NCBI RefSeq assembly: GCF_007830295.1
Contig: NZ_VLKC01000002.1
Coordinates: 2,700,204-2,764,203 of the forward strand
Length of the DNA stretch: 64,000 nucleotides
Source of the DNA: Sporomusa sp. KB1
Lineage (GTDB): Bacteria > Bacillota > Negativicutes > Sporomusales > Sporomusaceae
Reading direction: 5' to 3'
In this document: piece after piece, positions 1-9,482 of the stretch
Numbering within the stretch: position 1 is the first letter of the stretch
How the letters are laid out: every line of letters begins with the position of its first letter
Position numbers and translations under genes: made by a program
Notes under the pieces: generated by a model
What the model was told of the DNA's origin: nothing
Databases searched by the model: none
What the model saw: the letters and a program-made list of their open reading frames with translations, nothing else

Positions 1-79
1 CTACTCCACCTGAACAAACGCCGCCTGCAGAGGCGGGAGTCTTAACTCGCCGCAAAAGATAAAGGGAGGAATTGCTGGT

Positions 80-1759
80 ATGGGAAATAGAAGTAATGAT
101 ATTTTAAACAAACCTGATTGGTGTTTCAACCGGAGCGTATTTAAGTCAGTAGGGTTTTCTGATGATGATTTAAATCGGCCTGTTATTGGTATTGCCAACT
201 CCTGGAATGAACTGGTTCCCGGTCATGCCAATCTGCGTCAGGTTGCCGAACATGTGCGCAAAGGTATCTACCGGGCTGGCGGAACAGTTGCTGAATTCGG
301 CGTTATTGGTGCTTGTGACGGTACGGCCCAGGGGCATGCGGGCATGCACTATATTTTGCCGTCACGGGACTTAATTGCCAATGATATTGAGATAATGGTG
401 GAGGCTCACCGTTTAGATGGTATCGTTCTACTGGGCTCCTGTGATAAGATTGTCCCCGGAATGTTAATGGCGGCTGCCAGGCTTAAAATTCCGGCGATTT
501 TCCTGGCTGGCGGGCCGATGCTTGGCGGCGTAAAATTTGATAACCGGAAATCTGATTTAACAACAATGTCAGAGGCCCTGGGCATGTTAAAAAGTGAAAA
601 AATCAGTGGCGAGAGCTATGAGCAGTTAGAGGAATTATGTGGTCCGACCTGCGGTTCTTGCGCTTTTTATGGCACAGCCAATACGATGTGCTGTATGGCA
701 GAAGCACTGGGAATGTCTCTGCCGGGAGCGGCGCTTGTGCCTGCTGTTTATGCCGATAGGCTGAGACTGGCGGAAAATACGGGTAAGGCGATAGTATCGT
801 TAGTAACTAGCCAAGTCACGGCTGACAAAGTCATTACTTATCAGTCACTGGAGAACGCGATCCGGGTATTGATGGCTACCGGCGGCTCGACAAATGCCGT
901 TTTACACCTGTCGGCTATTGCGGCAGAACTGGGGATTGAGGCTGAGACTATGATGGCTGCCTATGACCGGCTCAGCCAGTCGACGCCGCAGATTGCCAAG
1001 GTAAATCCGGCCTCGCAGTACGATATGGAAGACTTTCATCAGGCGGGCGGAATCCCGAAGGTGATGCAAGAGATTCAGCAATTGCTTAATAAGGACAGCA
1101 TTACCGTAACAGGTAAAACGGTAGAACAAAACCTGGCAGACTACAAATTTAAATATCCCTTTAATCGTAACGTTATCAGTACGCTGGATACACCTTTCGG
1201 TACGCAAAAGGGGCTGGCGATCTTACGGGGTAATCTTGCGCCTGATACAGCGGTGACCAAGCCGGCGGCAATCGACCCGGCTATGCATGTGTTCACAGGC
1301 AGTGCTAAGGTGTTTGACTGTGAGGAAACCGCTGAAGAGGCAATATTAAATGGCAGTATTACAGCCGGTGATGTTGTTGTAATTCGCTATGAGGGGCCGA
1401 AAGGCGGACCTGGTATGCGGGAAATGTATAAAGCAATGAAGTATCTTTATGGTATGGGATTAGCCAAGAAGACGGCATTGATTACCGATGGACGTTTTTC
1501 AGGCACAAATAATGGTTGTTTTGTTGGACATATCTCGCCGGAAGCAGCTGAGGGCGGTCCGTTAGCGGCTGTAGAAAATGGTGATAAGATTACCATTGAC
1601 ATTACTAAGGGACTGCTGCAGTTGCATCTTTCGGATGAAGAAATTAGCGCAAGACTGGAAAAATGGCAACGGCCTGAACCTAAATTTACCCGCGGCTATT
1701 TAGGAATTTATTCCAAGCTGGCAAGCTCGGCGGCAAAGGGTGCCGTAATTAAGCTTTAA
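80..1759 (+). CDS. IlvD/Edd-family dehydratase (dihydroxy-acid or sugar-acid dehydratase)
   Basis: The 559-residue product belongs to the IlvD/Edd family of Fe-S dehydratases, which turn 2,3-dihydroxy acids or aldonic acids into 2-keto acids. The cysteines expected to bind the cluster are visible: C79 in GACDG, C121 in GSCDK and C191/C194 in GPTCGSC. The C-terminal half has the TDGRFSGTN motif near residue 470. The length matches bacterial IlvD (about 550-570 residues). A strong ribosome site (aaagggagg) precedes ATG 80. It could be a plain IlvD of valine/isoleucine synthesis, but no other ilv or leu gene is nearby. A second family member lies at 5371 and a sigma-54 activator follows directly, so a catabolic sugar-acid or branched hydroxy-acid role is more likely. 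The family is certain; the substrate is not. Confidence 0.9.
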   Translation: MGNRSNDILNKPDWCFNRSVFKSVGFSDDDLNRPVIGIANSWNELVPGHANLRQVAEHVRKGIYRAGGTVAEFGVIGACDGTAQGHAGMHYILPSRDLIANDIEIMVEAHRLDGIVLLGSCDKIVPGMLMAAARLKIPAIFLAGGPMLGGVKFDNRKSDLTTMSEALGMLKSEKISGESYEQLEELCGPTCGSCAFYGTANTMCCMAEALGMSLPGAALVPAVYADRLRLAENTGKAIVSLVTSQVTADKVITYQSLENAIRVLMATGGSTNAVLHLSAIAAELGIEAETMMAAYDRLSQSTPQIAKVNPASQYDMEDFHQAGGIPKVMQEIQQLLNKDSITVTGKTVEQNLADYKFKYPFNRNVISTLDTPFGTQKGLAILRGNLAPDTAVTKPAAIDPAMHVFTGSAKVFDCEETAEEAILNGSITAGDVVVIRYEGPKGGPGMREMYKAMKYLYGMGLAKKTALITDGRFSGTNNGCFVGHISPEAAEGGPLAAVENGDKITIDITKGLLQLHLSDEEISARLEKWQRPEPKFTRGYLGIYSKLASSAAKGAVIKL

Positions 1760-1823
1760 GCAAGAAACGACTGCTGGCGGCAGAGATTATTCCGAGTACC
1801 GCGCACGATGGGGAGGATTAACC

Positions 1824-3749
1824 TTGCAGACAAATAAAATTGCACTTATTGCTCCTAATAAGGATTTCACCTTGCGGGCTCTGGATTTATTTAGTGAATG
1901 GGGAGAAAAGATCCATGTGGCAGTGGCCTCACGGGAAGATAGTATTGCTATTGCGCAGCAGCTCAGCGAACGAGGAGCAGATGCACTTATTTGTTATGCG
2001 TCCTTTAATGAGACAATAAAAACAACAGTTAACATCCCCACCGTTTCCCTTCGGCCAAGTATGCTGGACATTTTGCGGAGTTTGCAAGGGGTCAAGGAAT
2101 GGTTAGCGAAAAATGGGAAATGGCCCGGGACGGTAGGGCTAATCGGCGATGCCATTATTGCTGAGGCTGCAGCTGTGGCTGACATCCTGGGAATTAGGAC
2201 TACGGTTTTGTCTGATATTCAGGACGGAGAACTACCGGAGCTTGCGGCTGTTGTCAGGGAAATTGCGGATATAGCAGACAGTCAGGGCAGTGAACCAACA
2301 TCTACTATGAATGACATTCCTTGTTTTCCAATAACCGTAGGGCATGAAACCGTGTTTAGGTCGGTACGTCAGGCGCGCGAGTTGGTCTTGGCTGGGCGTG
2401 TGGACAGGGTAAAGCTAGAACAGTTTAAAGCCGTCATGGAGTTTACCGGGGAAGGAATTGTTGCCGTTGACAGCCAGCGACAGATCGCCTACATCAATCA
2501 TACGGCAGAAAAATTATTGAATAAGAGTAAGGCGCAGGTTATTGGCTGCCTTGCCGCCACTATTTTTCCCGATGTAAATCTTGATGATACATTGCGGTAT
2601 GGACAAACGAGGGTTACAGAAGTGAATGATGGCGACCAGGGATTTACCTGCCGGATTGTACCTATGCTTATCAGTGGACAAACAGTAGGTGCGGTTTTAA
2701 CAATTGCCGAAGCGCCGTTTTCTGCTAAGGACAAAGATAAGGCGAGTAAGGCTCTTGCTGAAAGTGGTTATAAGGCTACCTATAATTTTGAGGATTTTAT
2801 CACAGCAAACACCTTCATGAAGGAGACCCTGGAGGCGGCTAAAAGCTATGCTTGTGTTGACTCGACAATTCTAATTAACGGCGATACTGGTACTGGCAAG
2901 GAAATTATTGCGCAAAGTATTCATAACTATAGCCAGCGTTGCCGGGGTCCCTTTGTTGCTGTTAACTGTGCCGCTTTGCCGGAAAGCCTGCTGGAAAGTG
3001 AGCTTTTTGGTTATGAGTGCGGAGCTTTCACTGGTGCTCGTAAAAACGGCAAGAAAGGCCTTTTTGAACAAGCTGATAAGGGGACGATTTTTCTTGATGA
3101 AATAGGTGAAGTCTCTTTGGGTATGCAGGCCAGATTGCTGCGAGTGCTGCAGCAGCGTGAGATCATGCGGGTGGGCGGGGATAAAGTAATCCCTGTGGAT
3201 GTGGGTATTATAGCGGCAACGCATAGAAATTTGCCTGACCTAATAGAAAAAGGAGTATTCCGAAGAGATCTTTATTATCGCATAAGTATTTTACAGCTAA
3301 GGCTTTTGCCGCTTTCGGACAGACCGGAGGATATACCTCTATTAGTCGAAAATATTGCTAAAAAACTTTCAGCCAAGCTATTTAAACAATCATTGCAGTT
3401 TAGTGCCGGGGCTATAGAAGTTCTGAGGCGTTATCAATGGCCGGGAAATGTAAGAGAATTAGCGGGTGTTATTGAGCGGCTAATAATTCTAAAAAAAGAT
3501 ACCAATGTGACTAGTGATGATGTAAAAAAAGTTTTAGATGTCAAGGGCTGCCAGGCTGATGGTGTTAGAATGGTACCTAAAGGAACAATGGAAGAAATAG
3601 AATATGCCATAATAACGCAGGTTCTGAAGGAAACAGGCAGTCATGAGAAAGCAGCAAAAATTTTGGGGATTAGTACGACAACTATTTGGCGAAAAATAAG
3701 ACTATTTCAAAATGAAAGAAATGATTTCAATTTGAAACAAATCCAATAA
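1824..3749 (+). CDS. Sigma-54-dependent activator, PrpR_N-PAS-AAA+-Fis HTH
   Basis: The protein has 641 residues. The N-terminal ~190 residues look like the PrpR_N sensor domain (small-metabolite binding in propionate-type regulators). A PAS domain spans about 200-310. The AAA+ domain runs from about 330 to 560, with Walker A GDTGTGKE and an intact GAFTGA loop, which contacts sigma-54. A Fis-type HTH closes the protein (about 595-635, AAKILGISTTTIWRKI). The start is TTG 1824, because gggagg lies 8 nt upstream and no ATG fits. It sits between two dehydratase genes and directly before a -24/-12 promoter at 3916, so its likely target is the kinase-dehydratase-PanB-transporter operon. The inducer is probably the acid being degraded or an intermediate; this is inferred from context only. 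Confidence 0.92.
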   Translation: MQTNKIALIAPNKDFTLRALDLFSEWGEKIHVAVASREDSIAIAQQLSERGADALICYASFNETIKTTVNIPTVSLRPSMLDILRSLQGVKEWLAKNGKWPGTVGLIGDAIIAEAAAVADILGIRTTVLSDIQDGELPELAAVVREIADIADSQGSEPTSTMNDIPCFPITVGHETVFRSVRQARELVLAGRVDRVKLEQFKAVMEFTGEGIVAVDSQRQIAYINHTAEKLLNKSKAQVIGCLAATIFPDVNLDDTLRYGQTRVTEVNDGDQGFTCRIVPMLISGQTVGAVLTIAEAPFSAKDKDKASKALAESGYKATYNFEDFITANTFMKETLEAAKSYACVDSTILINGDTGTGKEIIAQSIHNYSQRCRGPFVAVNCAALPESLLESELFGYECGAFTGARKNGKKGLFEQADKGTIFLDEIGEVSLGMQARLLRVLQQREIMRVGGDKVIPVDVGIIAATHRNLPDLIEKGVFRRDLYYRISILQLRLLPLSDRPEDIPLLVENIAKKLSAKLFKQSLQFSAGAIEVLRRYQWPGNVRELAGVIERLIILKKDTNVTSDDVKKVLDVKGCQADGVRMVPKGTMEEIEYAIITQVLKETGSHEKAAKILGISTTTIWRKIRLFQNERNDFNLKQIQ

Positions 3750-3770
3750 AGCTAATGAAAGCTTAACTAG

Positions 3771-3812
3771 AAAGCCAGGAATATAGTATTAACTATATTC
3801 CTGGCTTTCATT
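3771..3812 (+). terminator. Rho-independent terminator after the sigma-54 activator
   Basis: A perfect 16-bp stem (3771-3786 with 3793-3808) has a 6-nt loop and is followed by a short T-containing tail. It separates the activator from the sigma-54 promoter of the next operon. Confidence 0.85.
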
Positions 3813-3854
3813 TTGTAATGGTTATACTAGTGGTGTAAATTCAAATTAGTAGTG

Positions 3855-3869
3855 CTATTTCGACAATAG
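3855..3869. promoter_or_regulatory. Possible upstream activator site for the PrpR-type regulator
   Basis: There is a 5-5-5 inverted repeat, CTATT-N5-AATAG. It lies about 60 bp upstream of the -24 box, which is the usual range for an enhancer-binding activator. The repeat is short, so this is tentative. Confidence 0.35.
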
Positions 3870-3915
3870 TCTTGAGATTGCTATGTTTTTGCGAAAATAA
3901 AATCGTAATGAAAAC

Positions 3916-3931
3916 TTGGCATGAAAAATGC
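3916..3931 (+). promoter_or_regulatory. Sigma-54 (-24/-12) promoter
   Basis: The sequence TTGGCATG-N5-TGC places the GG and GC dinucleotides exactly 12 bp apart, as in the consensus TGGCAC-N5-TTGC. The -12 element has A where the consensus has the first T. It lies about 40 bp before the kinase start and directly downstream of a gene for a sigma-54 activator, which strongly supports it. Confidence 0.8.
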
Positions 3932-3968
3932 GTATACTAATATACAGAAATGAGGATGGGGATATATA

Positions 3969-5216
3969 ATGGAGCAGCTAGCGATTATTGCAGATAACCT
4001 AACTGGTGCAAATGATGCGGGAGTACAATTTCGAAAATTTGGTTTTAGTACTCAAGTTGTACTCAACCACACAGAACTAACAAACCACTGTACGGGGATC
4101 GATGTGATTTCGATTAACACTAACTCACGTAAGCTCTCGGCAGAGGTTGCCTATGACCATGTCTATCAGGTCGGGTCTGCGCTTATTAAACTTGGTTTTC
4201 GGCGCTTTTATAAAAAAATTGACTCTACCCTGCGGGGAAATATTGCTGAAGAAATAAACGCAACGATGAAATCGCTGGCTCTTACTCTCGCGATTATTGT
4301 TCCGTCCTATCCTGCTCATGGCCGAATTGTCGAAAATGGCTATTTGCAGATTGTACAGGCTTGGGGTGATAACAGCAGTTCGCTTCCTATCTGTTATGTT
4401 CCCTCAATAATAAAGCCTGCAGCTGAGATTCCTGTAGCGGTCTTACCATTGCCCGATGTACGGCAGGGTGAGAAAAAACTTATACAAAAATTTACCGAGC
4501 TTTACACCGCAGGCATCAGCTTAATTGCGGTTGACGCAGTAACAGATGAAGATTTGCATACTATTGCTATTGCTATCAGTAAACTTGCTATTCCTTGCCT
4601 CTCCGTCGGTTCTGCCGGTTTAGCAAGTAAATTACCTATTGCCTGGAAGGTGGTTCAGCAAGAGCATTTGGGGCTGCGGCAAGGAACTATGGTTGTCGCA
4701 GGAACCTTGAATCATGTTACTGCTGAGCAAATAATCAGCGTCTTAGATTATCCCAACACCGAGTTAATTGAGATTCAATCAAATGCAATTTATGACGGCA
4801 GCGTAGCGGAAGAATTGCAACAGGTGATAGCCAGGGTGGAGACAGTGCTGGATGACGGCAGGATTCCAGTAGTTGTAACTGATACGTTGCTTAAGAATCG
4901 TAATGCTGCCGGGGCGCTAAGTTTGTCGATACAAGTGCAAAAGTATGGTCAGATAGTAACCAATTTTCTGGCGGAGATCACCCAAAAAATTGTCAGGAAG
5001 CATGGGTTGCGCAATCTTGTTATCTCCGGAGATGGTACGACCACAAGTATTTGTCATACCTTAGGGATTGGATTAATTGATCTCGAACGGGAAATACTGC
5101 CTGGTATACCGGTTGGCAAAATAGTTGGCAGTAATTATGATGGCGTGCACTTGGTTACAAAGGCTGGCGGTTTCGGCAAACGAAATTCACTCCGCAAAGT
5201 ATTGGAATTGTTATAG
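3969..5216 (+). CDS. Four-carbon acid sugar kinase family protein (DUF1537/OtnK-like)
   Basis: The 415-residue protein matches the two-domain four-carbon acid sugar kinase family (formerly DUF1537). The N-terminal motif IADNLTGANDAG and FYKKIDSTLRGN near residue 80 are typical of the sugar-acid-binding domain. The C-terminal nucleotide-binding domain carries the glycine-rich ISGDGTT segment near residue 355. Known members phosphorylate D-threonate, D-erythronate, L-threonate or 3-oxo-tetronates. The usual partners (PdxA2, OtnC aldolase, OtnI isomerase) are absent here. Instead the gene opens a sigma-54-driven operon with an IlvD/Edd dehydratase, a PanB homologue and an anion MFS transporter. 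The substrate is therefore uncertain, probably a C4 or branched C5 acid. Confidence 0.88.
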   Translation: MEQLAIIADNLTGANDAGVQFRKFGFSTQVVLNHTELTNHCTGIDVISINTNSRKLSAEVAYDHVYQVGSALIKLGFRRFYKKIDSTLRGNIAEEINATMKSLALTLAIIVPSYPAHGRIVENGYLQIVQAWGDNSSSLPICYVPSIIKPAAEIPVAVLPLPDVRQGEKKLIQKFTELYTAGISLIAVDAVTDEDLHTIAIAISKLAIPCLSVGSAGLASKLPIAWKVVQQEHLGLRQGTMVVAGTLNHVTAEQIISVLDYPNTELIEIQSNAIYDGSVAEELQQVIARVETVLDDGRIPVVVTDTLLKNRNAAGALSLSIQVQKYGQIVTNFLAEITQKIVRKHGLRNLVISGDGTTTSICHTLGIGLIDLEREILPGIPVGKIVGSNYDGVHLVTKAGGFGKRNSLRKVLELL

Positions 5217-5246
5217 TATATAGTTCGCAGTAAAGAAGTTTGCAGG

Positions 5247-5324
5247 TGCAGGTAGGCGGTGTATTGACAACGCTCCACCACTAGCGTTTGACTTTTGCTT
5301 TTGCCAACACACCACCCACCTGCA
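5247..5324 (+). other. Imperfect intergenic hairpin with a nested inner stem
   Basis: The 16-nt arm at 5247-5262 pairs with 5309-5324, with two mismatches. Inside, aacgct (5269-5274) pairs with agcgtt (5283-5288). There is no T-run after it, so it is more likely an RNA-processing or stability element than a simple terminator between the kinase and dehydratase genes. Confidence 0.5.
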
Positions 5325-5370
5325 GAAATATTTAACGCATTGTAACAAAAATTTTATGGAGGTTGATTAT

Positions 5371-7101
5371 ATGAGTTGTGGTTGCAGTCGGAGTCAAAAT
5401 TTACGAAAAGTCAATTATCAGGGAGATGGCCTGCGGGCAGGGATGCAGTGGGAGGACGCAGATCTGGGAAAACTTCAGATTTTGATTGATACCGTGCATG
5501 GTGACAGCCATCCTGGCAGCAGTCACTTAGGTGGACTTGCTGACGAGGCTAAAATTGGTGTTTATGAATCACAAGGAAAACCGGCCGTGTATGCAGTTAC
5601 CGATATCTGTGATGGTATTGCTATGGCTCACGATGGAATGAACTATTCCCTGGCTAGCCGGGAAATTATGTCATTCATGTTTGAAATCCACGCCTTAGCG
5701 TCACCTTTTGATGGCAGTATTTTCATGGCATCTTGTGATAAATCAGTGCCGGCGCAATTAATGACTATGATGCGGCTGGATATGGCTACTATCCATGTTA
5801 CCGGAGGCTCCATGCTCAGCGGCCCTAATTACATGTCTTCCGAAATTCTCTATGGCGCAGGCGATAAGTATGCTAAGGGCGAGATGACAGAGCAGGAATT
5901 AATGTATTATTCCCGTAACTGCTGTCCCAGCGCCGGTGCTTGCCAGTTTATTGGTACAGCAAGTACGATGCAATGTATGTCAGAGGCACTTGGCTTAGCC
6001 TTACCAGGCAATGCGCTGGCTGCTGCGTACACTACCCATCTGACCCGCTTTGCCCGTAGAGCCGGACGGCAAATTATTCAAAATGTAAAAGATTCATTGA
6101 TTCCCCGTAAATTTATCAGCAAAAAGAACTTCATGAATGCATTGATGGTTCATGCGGCACTGGGCGGTTCAACCAACGCAATGCTGCATTTGCCGGCAAT
6201 TGCCCGCGAAGTGGGAATTGCTATTGAGCAGCAGGAGTTTGATGCTATTAACCGTGAGGTTCCGGTGCTTGTCAGCCTCAAAACAGGTGGGCAATGGCCG
6301 ACAGACTTGTTCTGGTATGCAGGCGGCGTACCGGCACTGATGCGCGAACTGAAAGATATGCTGTATCTTGATGCCATGACGGTTACCGGCAAAACTGTTG
6401 GTCAAAATTTGGACGACCTGGAAGCTGTTGGTTGGTTTAATGAAGTAAACAGCTATTTAGCCAACTATAAAGTTCAGGCTGGCGATATTGTAAAAACCCG
6501 CAAAAACCCTGTCAAGCCGCAAGGGAATATCAAAGTTCTCAAAGGCAATCTTGCACCAGAGGGAGCAGTCATTAAGTTATCTGGTGTTGATGAGGCTATC
6601 CACAACTTTATTGGTACCGCAAGGGTGTTTGACTCTGAAGAAGAGGCTGTCGCGGAGCTGCTGGATGGAAAAATTGGTCCGAAAACAGCGATATTCATTC
6701 GATTTGAAGGCCCTAAAGGTTCTGGTATGCCTGAAATGCTGCGGACAACGGAAGCATTGTGGAATATGCCGGAACTGTCAAATAGTGTAGCCTTGTTCAC
6801 TGATGGACGTTTTTCCGGCGCCACCAGAGGTCCGGCTGTAGGTCACATTGCTCCTGAAGCAGTGGAAGGCGGTCCCATTGCTTATCTGGAAGATGGCGAT
6901 ATGATTAAGATGGATGTTGCCGCCCGCAAACTTGATATTGTCGGTATTAAAGGCGAATCTGCTACTCCCGATGAGGTAGCGGCGGTGCTGGCAGAACGCA
7001 AAAAGACGAAGGTATTCCCGGTGAAAGAAACAACACCATTACTAAGAATGTACAAGAAACTAGCTCGCACCTGTACGGAAGGTGCAGGATTGGATATTTA
7101 A
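5371..7101 (+). CDS. Second IlvD/Edd-family dehydratase
   Basis: With ATG 5371 the product is 576 residues. This start is chosen because tggagg lies 8 nt before it; the in-frame ATG at 5356 overlaps that ribosome site. Fe-S cluster cysteines are visible at about C80 (DICDG), C122 (ASCDK) and C184/C185/C191 (CCPSAGAC). The C-terminal TDGRFSGAT motif is present. The N-terminus has an unusual short Cys-rich start (MSCGCSRSQ) not seen in the first paralogue. The sequence is clearly divergent from the 80-1759 gene, so the two are unlikely to be redundant copies. It sits between a four-carbon-acid kinase and a PanB homologue in the sigma-54 operon. A role as a dehydratase of a catabolic hydroxy acid is inferred. 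Confidence 0.9.
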   Translation: MSCGCSRSQNLRKVNYQGDGLRAGMQWEDADLGKLQILIDTVHGDSHPGSSHLGGLADEAKIGVYESQGKPAVYAVTDICDGIAMAHDGMNYSLASREIMSFMFEIHALASPFDGSIFMASCDKSVPAQLMTMMRLDMATIHVTGGSMLSGPNYMSSEILYGAGDKYAKGEMTEQELMYYSRNCCPSAGACQFIGTASTMQCMSEALGLALPGNALAAAYTTHLTRFARRAGRQIIQNVKDSLIPRKFISKKNFMNALMVHAALGGSTNAMLHLPAIAREVGIAIEQQEFDAINREVPVLVSLKTGGQWPTDLFWYAGGVPALMRELKDMLYLDAMTVTGKTVGQNLDDLEAVGWFNEVNSYLANYKVQAGDIVKTRKNPVKPQGNIKVLKGNLAPEGAVIKLSGVDEAIHNFIGTARVFDSEEEAVAELLDGKIGPKTAIFIRFEGPKGSGMPEMLRTTEALWNMPELSNSVALFTDGRFSGATRGPAVGHIAPEAVEGGPIAYLEDGDMIKMDVAARKLDIVGIKGESATPDEVAAVLAERKKTKVFPVKETTPLLRMYKKLARTCTEGAGLDI

Positions 7102-7133
7102 GGCATTATTTGCTTTTTCTGGTGACTAAGTCC

Positions 7134-7176
7134 GACTAACTTCAGCTGGGGTACAAACCTCATCTGAAGTTAAGTC
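7134..7176 (+). other. Intergenic hairpin before the panB-like gene
   Basis: Arms at 7134-7145 and 7164-7176 form a 12-bp stem with one bulged base and an 18-nt loop. There is no T-run. It may slow 3' decay or attenuate transcription between dehydratase and panB. Confidence 0.45.
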
Positions 7177-7210
7177 TAGCTTTATAGAAAAAATGAAAAG
7201 AGGCGGTATT

Positions 7211-8062
7211 ATGGCAAAGAAAACAATTAATGATTTTGCTCAAATGGTGGAGAATGGTGAGAAGATCGTATATCTTACGGCTTATGACTATCTCACTGCC
7301 AAAATGGAAGAAAAAGCTGGCGTTGATATGATCCTGGTTGGCGATTCCCTCGGTATGGTAAGCTTAGGCTATGATACCACTTTTCCGGTAACTATGGATG
7401 ACATGATTCGCCATTGCTCAGCTGTTCGCCGTGGCGCACCGAATACCTTTATTGTTGGCGATATGCCATATATGTCTTACCAGACTTCCAATGAGCAAGC
7501 TATCGCTAATGCCGGCCGGTTCATAAAAGAGGCCGGTGCCGACTGCATCAAACTCGAAGGCGGCGGTCCGATGATTGCTGAGCGGATTAAAGCCATCCAG
7601 CAGGCTGGTATCCTGGTTATGGGCCACATCGGCCTGACACCCCAGCTTATGGGGCAAATCGGCGGTTACAGAGCCCAGGGTCGCAGCTCGGCTGCTGCCA
7701 TGAAGATTGTCAATGAGGCCAAAGCGGTTGAAGCAGCAGGTGCCTTCAGCATTCTGGTAGAGGGTATTCCTACTGCTGTAGGCAAAGCCATCACCGAAAG
7801 AGCCGGGATTCCCATCCTGGGTATTGGCGCCGGTTCGTATACTCACGGTCAATTGCTGATTTATGCGGACATGGTGGGCATGTATGATAATTTTACACCA
7901 AAATTTGTTAAAAAATATGCCAATGTTGGTGAAGTCCTGGTAAATGCATTTAAAGAATATACGGCAGAAGTCAGACAGGGTCAATTCCCGATTGATGATG
8001 AACATACCTATAAGATGAGTGATGCCGAAGTCAAAGAATTTTTAGCGGCGTTGGACAAATAA
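7211..8062 (+). CDS. panB: PanB-family 3-methyl-2-oxobutanoate hydroxymethyltransferase
   Basis: The start is ATG 7211, after agaggcgg; the ATG at 7193 lies upstream of that ribosome site. The 283-residue product aligns along its whole length with PanB. PanB transfers a hydroxymethyl group from 5,10-methylene-THF to 2-oxoisovalerate, making ketopantoate; the reaction is reversible. The metal and catalytic residues are kept: D45 (VGDSLGM), D84 (VGDMPYM), K114 and E116 (IKLEGG), and E184 (LVEGIP). What is odd is the neighbourhood. There is no panC, panD or panE, and the gene lies in a sigma-54-controlled catabolic operon with dehydratases and a transporter. It may work in the cleavage direction on a branched keto acid and feed one carbon to THF. 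It may also simply serve pantothenate synthesis. The family call is firm and the role is open. Confidence 0.88.
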   Translation: MAKKTINDFAQMVENGEKIVYLTAYDYLTAKMEEKAGVDMILVGDSLGMVSLGYDTTFPVTMDDMIRHCSAVRRGAPNTFIVGDMPYMSYQTSNEQAIANAGRFIKEAGADCIKLEGGGPMIAERIKAIQQAGILVMGHIGLTPQLMGQIGGYRAQGRSSAAAMKIVNEAKAVEAAGAFSILVEGIPTAVGKAITERAGIPILGIGAGSYTHGQLLIYADMVGMYDNFTPKFVKKYANVGEVLVNAFKEYTAEVRQGQFPIDDEHTYKMSDAEVKEFLAALDK

Positions 8063-8098
8063 TATATAATAAGAGATAATAGAAAAGAGGGGGATATT

Positions 8099-9397
8099 AT
8101 GGTAAGTGCAGTTGAAGAAAGAACAATAAGCAAGATACGCTGGAAATTGCTTCCCTATTTGATGTTGCTGTATATCATGGCGATGATTGATCGGGTAAAC
8201 GTTGGGTTTGCCGCATTGCAAATGAATCCGGATTTGGGTATAACCCCCAGTATGTTTGGCTTTATTGCTGGTATCTTTTTTATCGCCTACTTCTTTTTTG
8301 AAGTACCTAGTAATGTTATTATGCACAAAATTGGAGCACGTGTCTGGATTACCCGGATTCTTATTAGCTGGGGCTTGGTAACTGTATTTACAGGCTTTGT
8401 TCAAAATTCAACCCAGTTTGGTATTCTGCGTGTTTTGCTTGGCGCTGCTGAAGCTGGTTTCTATCCCTGTATTATCTTGTATATGACCTTCTGGTTTCCT
8501 GGCAAGCACTTTGCTGGTGCTGTTTCCATCTTTATGTGCGGCATGGCATTGGCAAACATTATAACCGGGCCGATTTCCAGCTGGATTATGGAGAATGTTC
8601 AATGGATGGGTTTGGCTGGTTGGCGCTGGTTGTTCGTGTTAGAAGGATTCCCTGCTGTACTGCTCGGAGTTTATAACCTCTTTGCAATGGTTGACCGTCC
8701 TGAACAAGCAAAATTCCTGGACAAAGAGGAGAAAGAATGGCTTCTTGGCAGACTGAAAGAAGAGCATGAAGCAAAAGCTGCGTTTGTACCTGAGAACAAA
8801 TGGCATGTATTCAAAATGGGCAAAGTTTGGCATCTGTCCTTCTGTTATCTGTGCTATGTTATTGCCTTATATGGTTTGGGATTGTGGATGCCCCAGATTA
8901 TTAAGGGCTTGTCGAAAGAACTTAGTCTTACCAACATCGGGTTAATATCCAGCATTCCTTACTTTTTCGCCGTAGTCGCGATGGTGCTTGTAGCCCGTCA
9001 TTCGGACAAGACCGGGGAACGCAAGTTTCATGGGTCGCTGCCGATCAGTATAGCTTTCTTTGGCCTGATTGGTTTAACAATGACAAATGATTTATGGGTT
9101 TCTATGGCGCTTATTTGCGTAAGCCAGATAGGCATTTACTCTTTTGTCGGTACTTTCTGGGTTTTTCCTAATATGTACCTGACAGAGGCCACGGCGGCAG
9201 TCGGCATAGCCATCATTAATTCGACAGCTAACCTTGGCGGTTTCATTGGACCTTATGTCGTAGGCTTCCTTAAGGAAATCAGCGGCGGATCTACCACCTT
9301 GAGCATGTACTTCCTGGCATCTTTCGCCATTATGGGTACAATATCGGTATTAGCTCTTGGCAAGTCGCCCGCAGCGGACAAGATAGGAACAAAATAG
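8099..9397 (+). CDS. MFS transporter, anion:cation symporter (ACS) family
   Basis: The 432-residue protein has about 12 membrane segments and the ACS-family N-terminal pattern (PYLMLLYIMAMIDRVNVGFA). This family includes the glucarate, galactonate, tartrate and phthalate symporters, which import organic anions with protons. A cytoplasmic loop rich in charged residues lies in the middle (about residues 200-240). The ribosome site agaggggg precedes ATG 8099. It ends the sigma-54 operon and probably imports the acid degraded by the neighbouring enzymes. The exact substrate cannot be read from the sequence. Confidence 0.9.
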   Translation: MVSAVEERTISKIRWKLLPYLMLLYIMAMIDRVNVGFAALQMNPDLGITPSMFGFIAGIFFIAYFFFEVPSNVIMHKIGARVWITRILISWGLVTVFTGFVQNSTQFGILRVLLGAAEAGFYPCIILYMTFWFPGKHFAGAVSIFMCGMALANIITGPISSWIMENVQWMGLAGWRWLFVLEGFPAVLLGVYNLFAMVDRPEQAKFLDKEEKEWLLGRLKEEHEAKAAFVPENKWHVFKMGKVWHLSFCYLCYVIALYGLGLWMPQIIKGLSKELSLTNIGLISSIPYFFAVVAMVLVARHSDKTGERKFHGSLPISIAFFGLIGLTMTNDLWVSMALICVSQIGIYSFVGTFWVFPNMYLTEATAAVGIAIINSTANLGGFIGPYVVGFLKEISGGSTTLSMYFLASFAIMGTISVLALGKSPAADKIGTK

Positions 9398-9424
9398 TCA
9401 TCCTAAAATAGAAGGAAACAGAAC

Positions 9425-9459
9425 AAAGGGTTGTGAGGAAATTTTCTCACATCCCTTTT
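9425..9459 (+). terminator. Terminator after the MFS gene
   Basis: The arms 9425-9437 and 9446-9458 form a 13-bp stem with one mismatch and an 8-nt loop. The 3' arm ends in a short T-run. It probably ends or attenuates the sigma-54 transcript before the SDR gene. Confidence 0.65.
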
Positions 9460-9482
9460 GCCTAATTATGGGAGGGATAAGA

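Noticed and set aside
1..79. Minus-strand open frame at the left edge
   Set aside because: It overlaps the start of the IlvD/Edd gene on the opposite strand and lacks a ribosome site; the first 79 bases only hold the leader of that gene.
7418..8005. Long 195-codon open frame on the minus strand inside panB
   Set aside because: It lies wholly opposite a well-conserved PanB gene, has no ribosome site and a composition typical of a shadow frame.
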